A stretch of 64,000 bases of DNA from Chrysogorgia sp. JL179-B06 (lineage: Eukaryota; Cnidaria; Anthozoa; Scleralcyonacea; Chrysogorgiidae). Made by a program: the position numbers and the translations under genes. The stretch spans positions 2,110,001 to 2,174,000 of the forward strand of contig JAYKKM010000469.1 in NCBI GenBank assembly GCA_035772405.1, given 5' to 3'. Each line of letters starts with the position of its first letter. Positions within the stretch are counted from its first letter, which is position 1. The notes under the pieces were generated by a model. The model was not told the DNA's origin, searched no databases, and was given only the letters and a program-made list of their open reading frames with translations. This document shows, piece by piece, positions 58,801 through 64,000 of the stretch.

Positions 58801-61800
58801 TTGCACATTAGCTTTTTTATTGTATTCCTTAGTTCTTGCACATTAGCTTTTATTATTGTATTCCTTAGTTTTTAGTTCTTGCACATTAGCTTTTATTATT
58901 GTATTCCTTAGTTCTTAGTTCCTGCACATCAGCTTTTATTATTGTATTCCTTAGTTCTTGCACATTAGCTTTTTTATTGTATTCCTTAGTTCTTGCACAT
59001 TAGCTTTTTTATTGTATTCCTTAGTTCTTGCACATTAGCTTTTATTATTGTATTCCTTAGTTCTTGCACATTAGCTTTTATTATTGTATTCCTTAGTTTT
59101 TAGTTCTTGCACATTAGCTTTTATTATTGTATTCCTTAGTTCTTAGTTCCTGCACATCAGCTTTTATTATTGTATTCCTTAGTTCTTGCACATTAGCTTT
59201 TTTATTGTATTCCTTAGTTCTTGCACATTAGCTTTTTTATTGTATTCCTTAGTTCTTGCACATTAGCTTTTATTATTGTATTCCTTAGTTCTTGCACATT
59301 AGCTTTTTTATTGTATTCCTTAGTTCTTGCACATTAGCTTTTATTATTGTATTCCTTAGTTCTTGCACATTAGCTTTTATTATTGTATTCCTTAGTTTCT
59401 TGCACATTAGCTTTTTTATTGTATTCCTTAGTTCTTACACATTAGCTTTTATTATTGTATTCCTTAGTTCTTGCACATTAGCTTTTATTATTGTATTCCT
59501 TAGTTCTTGCACATTAGCTTTTATTATTGTATTCTTTAGTTCTTAGTTCTTGCACATTAGCTTTTATTATTGTATTCCTTAGTTCTTGCACATTAGCTTT
59601 TATTATTGTATTCTTTAGTTCTTAGTTCCTGCACATTAGCTTTTATTATTGTATTCCTTAGTTCTTAGTTCTTTCACATTAGCTTTTATTATTGTATTCC
59701 TTAGTTCTTGCACATTAGCTTTTATTATTGTATTCCTTAGTTCTTGCACATTAGCTTTTATTATTGTATTCCTTAGTTCTTGCATATTAGCTTTTTTATT
59801 GTATTCCTTAGTTCTTGCACATTAGCTTTTATTATTGTATTCCTTAGTTCTTAGTTCCTGCACATTAGCTTTTATTATTGTATTCCTTAGTTCTTGCACA
59901 TTAGCTTTTATTATTGTATTCTTTAGTTCTTAGTTCTTGCACATTAGCTTTTATTATTGTATTCCTTAGTTCTTGCACATTAGCTTTTATTATTGTATTC
60001 TTTAGTTCTTAGTTCCTGCACATTAGCTTTTATTAATGCATTCCTTAGTTCTTAGTTCTTTCACATTAGCTTTTATTATTGTATTCCTTAGTTCTTGCAC
60101 ATTAGCTTTTATTATTGTTTTCCTTAGTTCTTGCACATTAGCTTTTATTATTGTATTCCTTAGTTCTTGCACATTAGCTTTTATTATTGTATTCCTTAAT
60201 TCTTGCACATTAGCTTTTTTATTGTATTCCTTAGTTCTTGCACATTAGCTTTTTTATTGTATTCCTTAGTTCTTGCACATTAGCTTTTTTATTGTATTCC
60301 TTAGTTCTTGCACATTAGCTTTTATTATTGTATTCCTTAATTCTTGCACATTAGCTTTTTTATTGTATTCCTTAGTTCTTGCACATTAGCTTTTTTATTG
60401 TATTCCTTAGTTCTTGCACATTAGCTTTTATTATTGTATTCCTTAGTTTTTAGTTCTTGCACATTAGCTTTTATTATTGTATTCCTTAGTTCTTAGTTCC
60501 TGCACATCAGCTTTTATTATTGTATTCCTTAGTTCTTGCACATTAGCTTTTATTATTGTTTTCCTTAGTTCTTGCACATTAGCTTTTATTATTGTATTCC
60601 TTAGTTCTTGCACATTAGCTTTTATTATTGTATTCCTTAATTCTTGCACATTAGCTTTTTTATTGTATTCCTTAGTTCTTGCACATTAGCTTTTTTATTG
60701 TATTCCTTAGTTCTTGCACATTAGCTTTTATTATTGTATTCCTTAGTTTTTAGTTCTTGCACATTAGCTTTTATTATTGTATTCCTCAGTTCTTAGTTCC
60801 TGCACATCAGCTTTTATTATTGTATTCCTTAGTTCTTGCACATTAGCTTTTTTATTGTATTCCTTAGTTCTTGCACATTAGCTTTTTTATTGTATTCCTT
60901 AGTTCTTGCACATTAGCTTTTATTATTGTATTCCTTAGTTCTTGCACATTAGCTTTTTTATTGTATTCCTTAGTTCTTGCACATTAGCTTTTATTATTGT
61001 ATTCCTTAGTTCTTGCACATTAGCTTTTATTATTGTATTCCTTAGTTCTTGCACATTAGCTTTTTTATTGTATTCCTTAGTTCTTACACATTAGCTTTTA
61101 TTATTGTATTCCTTAGTTCTTGCACATTAGCTTTTATTATTGTATTCCTTAGTTCTTGCACATTAGCTTTTATTATTGTATTCTTTAGTTCTTAGTTCTT
61201 GCACATTAGCTTTTATTATTGTATTCCTTAGTTCTTGCACATTAGCTTTTATTATTGTATTCTTTAGTTCTTAGTTCCTGCACATTAGCTTTTATTATTG
61301 TATTCCTTAGTTCTTAGTTCTTTCACATTAGCTTTTATTATTGTATTCCTTAGTTCTTGCACATTAGCTTTTATTATTGTATTCCTTAGTTCTTGCACAT
61401 TAGCTTTTATTATTGTATTCCTTAGTTCTTGCATATTAGCTTTTTTATTGTATTCCTTAGTTCTTGCACATTAGCTTTTATTATTGTATTCCTTAGTTCT
61501 TAGTTCCTGCACATTAGCTTTTATTATTGTATTCCTTAGTTCTTGCACATTAGCTTTTATTATTGTATTCTTTAGTTCTTAGTTCTTGCACATTAGCTTT
61601 TATTATTGTATTCCTTAGTTCTTGCACATTAGCTTTTATTATTGTATTCTTTAGTTCTTAGTTCCTGCACATTAGCTTTTATTAATGCATTCCTTAGTTC
61701 TTAGTTCTTTCACATTAGCTTTTATTATTGTATTCCTTAGTTCTTGCACATTAGCTTTTATTATTGTATTCCTTAGTTCTTGCACATTAGCTTTTATTAT

Positions 61801-64000
61801 TGTATTCCTTAGTTCTTGCACATTAGCTTTTATTATTGTATTCCTTAATTCTTGCACATTAGCTTTTTTATTGTATTCCTTAGTTCTTGCACATTAGCTT
61901 TTTTATTGTATTCCTTAGTTCTTGCACATTAGCTTTTTTATTGTATTCCTTAGTTCTTGCACATTAGCTTTTATTATTGTATTCCTTAGTTCTTGCACAT
62001 TAGCTTTTTTATTGTATTCCTTAGTTCTTACACATTAGCTTTTTTATTGTATTCCTTAGTTCTTGCACATTAGCTTTTTTATTGTATTCCTTAGTTCTTA
62101 CACATAAGCTTTTATTATTGTATTCCTTAGTTCTTGCACATTAGCTTTTTTATTGTATTCCTTAGTTCTTACACATTAGCTTTTATTATTGTATTCCTTA
62201 GTTCTTGCACATTAGCTTTTTTATTGTATTCCTTAGTTCTTACACATTAGCTTTTATTATTGTATTCCTTAGTTCTTGCACATTAGCTTTTTTATTGTAT
62301 TCCTTAGTTCTTACACATTAGCTTTTTTATTGTATCCTTAGTTCTTGCACATTAGCTTTTATTATTGTATTCCTTAGTTCTTGCACATTAGCTTTTTTAT
62401 TGTATTCCTTAGTTCTTGCACATTAGCTTTTTTATTGTATTCCTTAGTTCTTACACATTAGCTTTTTTATTGTATCCTTAGTTCTTGCACATTAGCTTTT
62501 ATTATTGTATTCCTTAGTTTTTGCACATTAGCTTTTTTATTGTATTCCTTAGTTCTTGCACATTAGCTTTTTTATTGTATCCTTAGTTCTTGCACATTAG
62601 CCTTTATTATTGTATTCCTTAGTTCTTGCACATTAGCTTTTTTATTGTATTCCTTAGTTCTTACACATTAGCTTTTTTATTGTATCCTTAGTTCTTGCAC
62701 ATTAGCTTTTATTATTGTATTCCTTAGTTCTTGTACATTAGCTTTTTTATTGTATTCCTTAGTTCTTGCACATTAGCTTTTTTATTGTATTCCTTAGTTC
62801 TTACACATTAGCTTTTATTATTGTATTCCTTAGTTCTTGCACATTAGCTTTTTTATTGTATTCCTTAGTTCTTACACATTAGCTTTTTTATTGTATCCTT
62901 AGTTCTTGCACATTAGGTTTTATTATTGTATTCCTTAGTTCTTGCACATTAGCTTTTTTATTGTATTCCTTAGTTATTGCACATTAGCTTTTTTATTGTA
63001 TTCCTTAGTTCTTACACATTAGCTTTTTTATTGTATCCTTAGTTCTTGCACATTAGCTTTTATTATTGTATTCCTTAGTTCTTGCACATTAGCTTTTTTA
63101 TTGTATTCCTTAGTTCTTACACATTAGCTTTTATTATTGTATTCCTTAGTTCTTGCACATTAGCTTTTATTATTGTATTCCTTAGTTCTTGCACATTAGC
63201 TTTTATTATTGTATTCTTTAGTTCTTAGTTCTTGCACATTAGCTTTTATTATTGTATTCCTTAGTTCTTGCACATTAGCTTTTATTATTGTATTCTTTAG
63301 TTCTTAGTTCCTGCACATTAGCTTTTATTATTGTATTCCTTAGTTCTTAGTTCTTTCACATTAGCTTTTATTATTGTATTCCTTAGTTCTTGCACATTAG
63401 CTTTTATTATTGTATTCCTTAGTTCTTGCACATTAGCTTTTATTATTGTATTCCTTAGTTCTTGCACATTAGCTTTTATTATTGTATTCCTTAGTTCTTG
63501 CACATTAGCTTTTATTATTGTATTCCTTAGTTCTTGCACATTAGCTTTTATTGTTGTATTCCTTAGTTCTTAGTTCTTGCACATTAGCTTTTATTATTGT
63601 ATTCCTTAGTTCTTAGTTCTTTCACATTAGCTTTTATTGTTGTATTCCTTAGTTCTTAGTTCTTGCACATTAGCTTGTGTTATTGTATTCCTTAGTTCTT
63701 AGTTCTTGCACATTAGCTTTTATTATTGTATTCCTTAGTTCTTAGTTCTTGCACATTAGCTTTTGTTATTGTATTCCTTAGTTCTTAGTTCTTGCACATT
63801 AGCTTTTATTATTGTATTCCTTAGCTCTTAGTTCTTGCACATTAGCTTTTATTATTGTATTCCTTAGTTCTTAGTCCCTGCACATTAGCTTTTATTATTG
63901 TATTCCTTAGTTCTTAGTTCTTGCACATTAGCTTTTATTATTGTATTCCTCAGTTCTTAGTTCTTGCACATTAGCTTTTATTATTGTATTCCTTAGTTCT
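49800..64000. repeat. Array segment with higher-order repeat structure
   Basis: 43-bp units are abundant. Rare markers recur at fixed distances. CTGCAAATTAGC is at 51251, 52906 and 56573 (1655 and 3667 bp apart). TATTAATGCATTCC is at 54921, 58594, 60031 and 61680 (3673, 1437 and 1649 bp apart). GCTTGTGTTATTG recurs near 50145, 53268, 55454, 56936 and 63673. These imply duplicated multi-unit blocks. Confidence 0.85.

Larger units (their letters stand above)
44231..64000. repeat. Large minisatellite/satellite array, ~36-bp unit
   Basis: At least 19.77 kb, continuing past the window end, probably more than 500 units. The unit is CCTTAGTTCTTGCACATTAG + CTTTTATTATTGTATT (36 bp). Main length variants are 35 bp (CTTTTTTATTG core), 36 bp, and 43 bp with an extra AGTTCTT. 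GC is about 28 percent, with a T-rich plus strand. Point variants (GCAC/ACAC, CCTGCAC, TTTCAC, TTGTTATTG, CATCAGC) recur in blocks. Because 36 is divisible by 3, both strands show long open frames (SSCTLAFIIVFL plus, NVQELRNTIIKA minus). These are by-products, not a gene. Confidence 0.97.

Noticed and set aside
45629..63573. Many long open frames on both strands with 12-residue peptide repeats (SSCTLAFIIVFL / NVQELRNTIIKA)
   Set aside because: They exist because the 36-bp unit is divisible by three and has no stop in those frames. They break wherever a 35- or 43-bp unit occurs, occur on both strands, and have no family similarity or gene context.
44231..64000. Regularly spaced repeats suggesting a CRISPR-like array
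   Set aside because: There are no unique spacers between repeats; the units are directly contiguous tandem copies, and the DNA is eukaryotic.

Overview
Organism and general character. The window is AT-rich metazoan DNA, dominated by decayed transposable elements and tandem repeats. The mix of retroelement remnants, tRNA-derived SINEs, long (TA)n tracts, many palindromic MITEs and the iRhom exon structure fits an anthozoan cnidarian, most likely a stony coral. That assignment is an inference from repeat style, not proven by a marker gene. No bacterial-type operon, rRNA gene or CRISPR array is present. || Layout. 1-5.2 kb: three LINE remnants. The first two encode restriction-like-endonuclease (RLE) type proteins, and a 503-bp TTAA-flanked MITE splits the RT domain of the first. 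5.2-9.9 kb: a hAT-like MITE with 8-bp target duplication next to a minus-strand LINE remnant, SINE pieces, and a hairpin element embedded in (TA)n. 9.94-11.04 kb: four 276-bp tandem units, each with a tRNA-like domain. 11-20.9 kb: LINE tails, inverted-repeat transposons, short tandem repeats and a second (TA)n-embedded hairpin. 20.9-32 kb: mostly unrecognised, with a hAT element in a SINE and a LINE inside a palindromic element. 32-39.3 kb: a dense cluster of palindromic TTAA-flanked MITEs plus Penelope-like remnants. || The one recognisable host gene. Three minus-strand exons (43264-43164, 41644-41491, 40023-39589) encode the C-terminal membrane core of an iRhom (inactive rhomboid, RHBDF family). 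They have consensus splice sites, consistent phases and a stop codon. The 5' exons are not visible and should lie beyond 64000. || The most striking feature. From 44231 to the window end (at least 19.77 kb) there is one continuous minisatellite with a ~36-bp basic unit (35-, 36- and 43-bp length classes). Its left flank (44041-44230) is the left half of a MITE. A second copy of that MITE, without the array, sits at about 16331-16760, and the homology runs right up to the first repeat. The array therefore looks like an internal expansion inside a transposon, lying in an iRhom intron. Its distal part shows higher-order block duplications of about 1.65 and 3.67 kb. On the iRhom sense strand nearly every unit carries an AATAAA hexamer.
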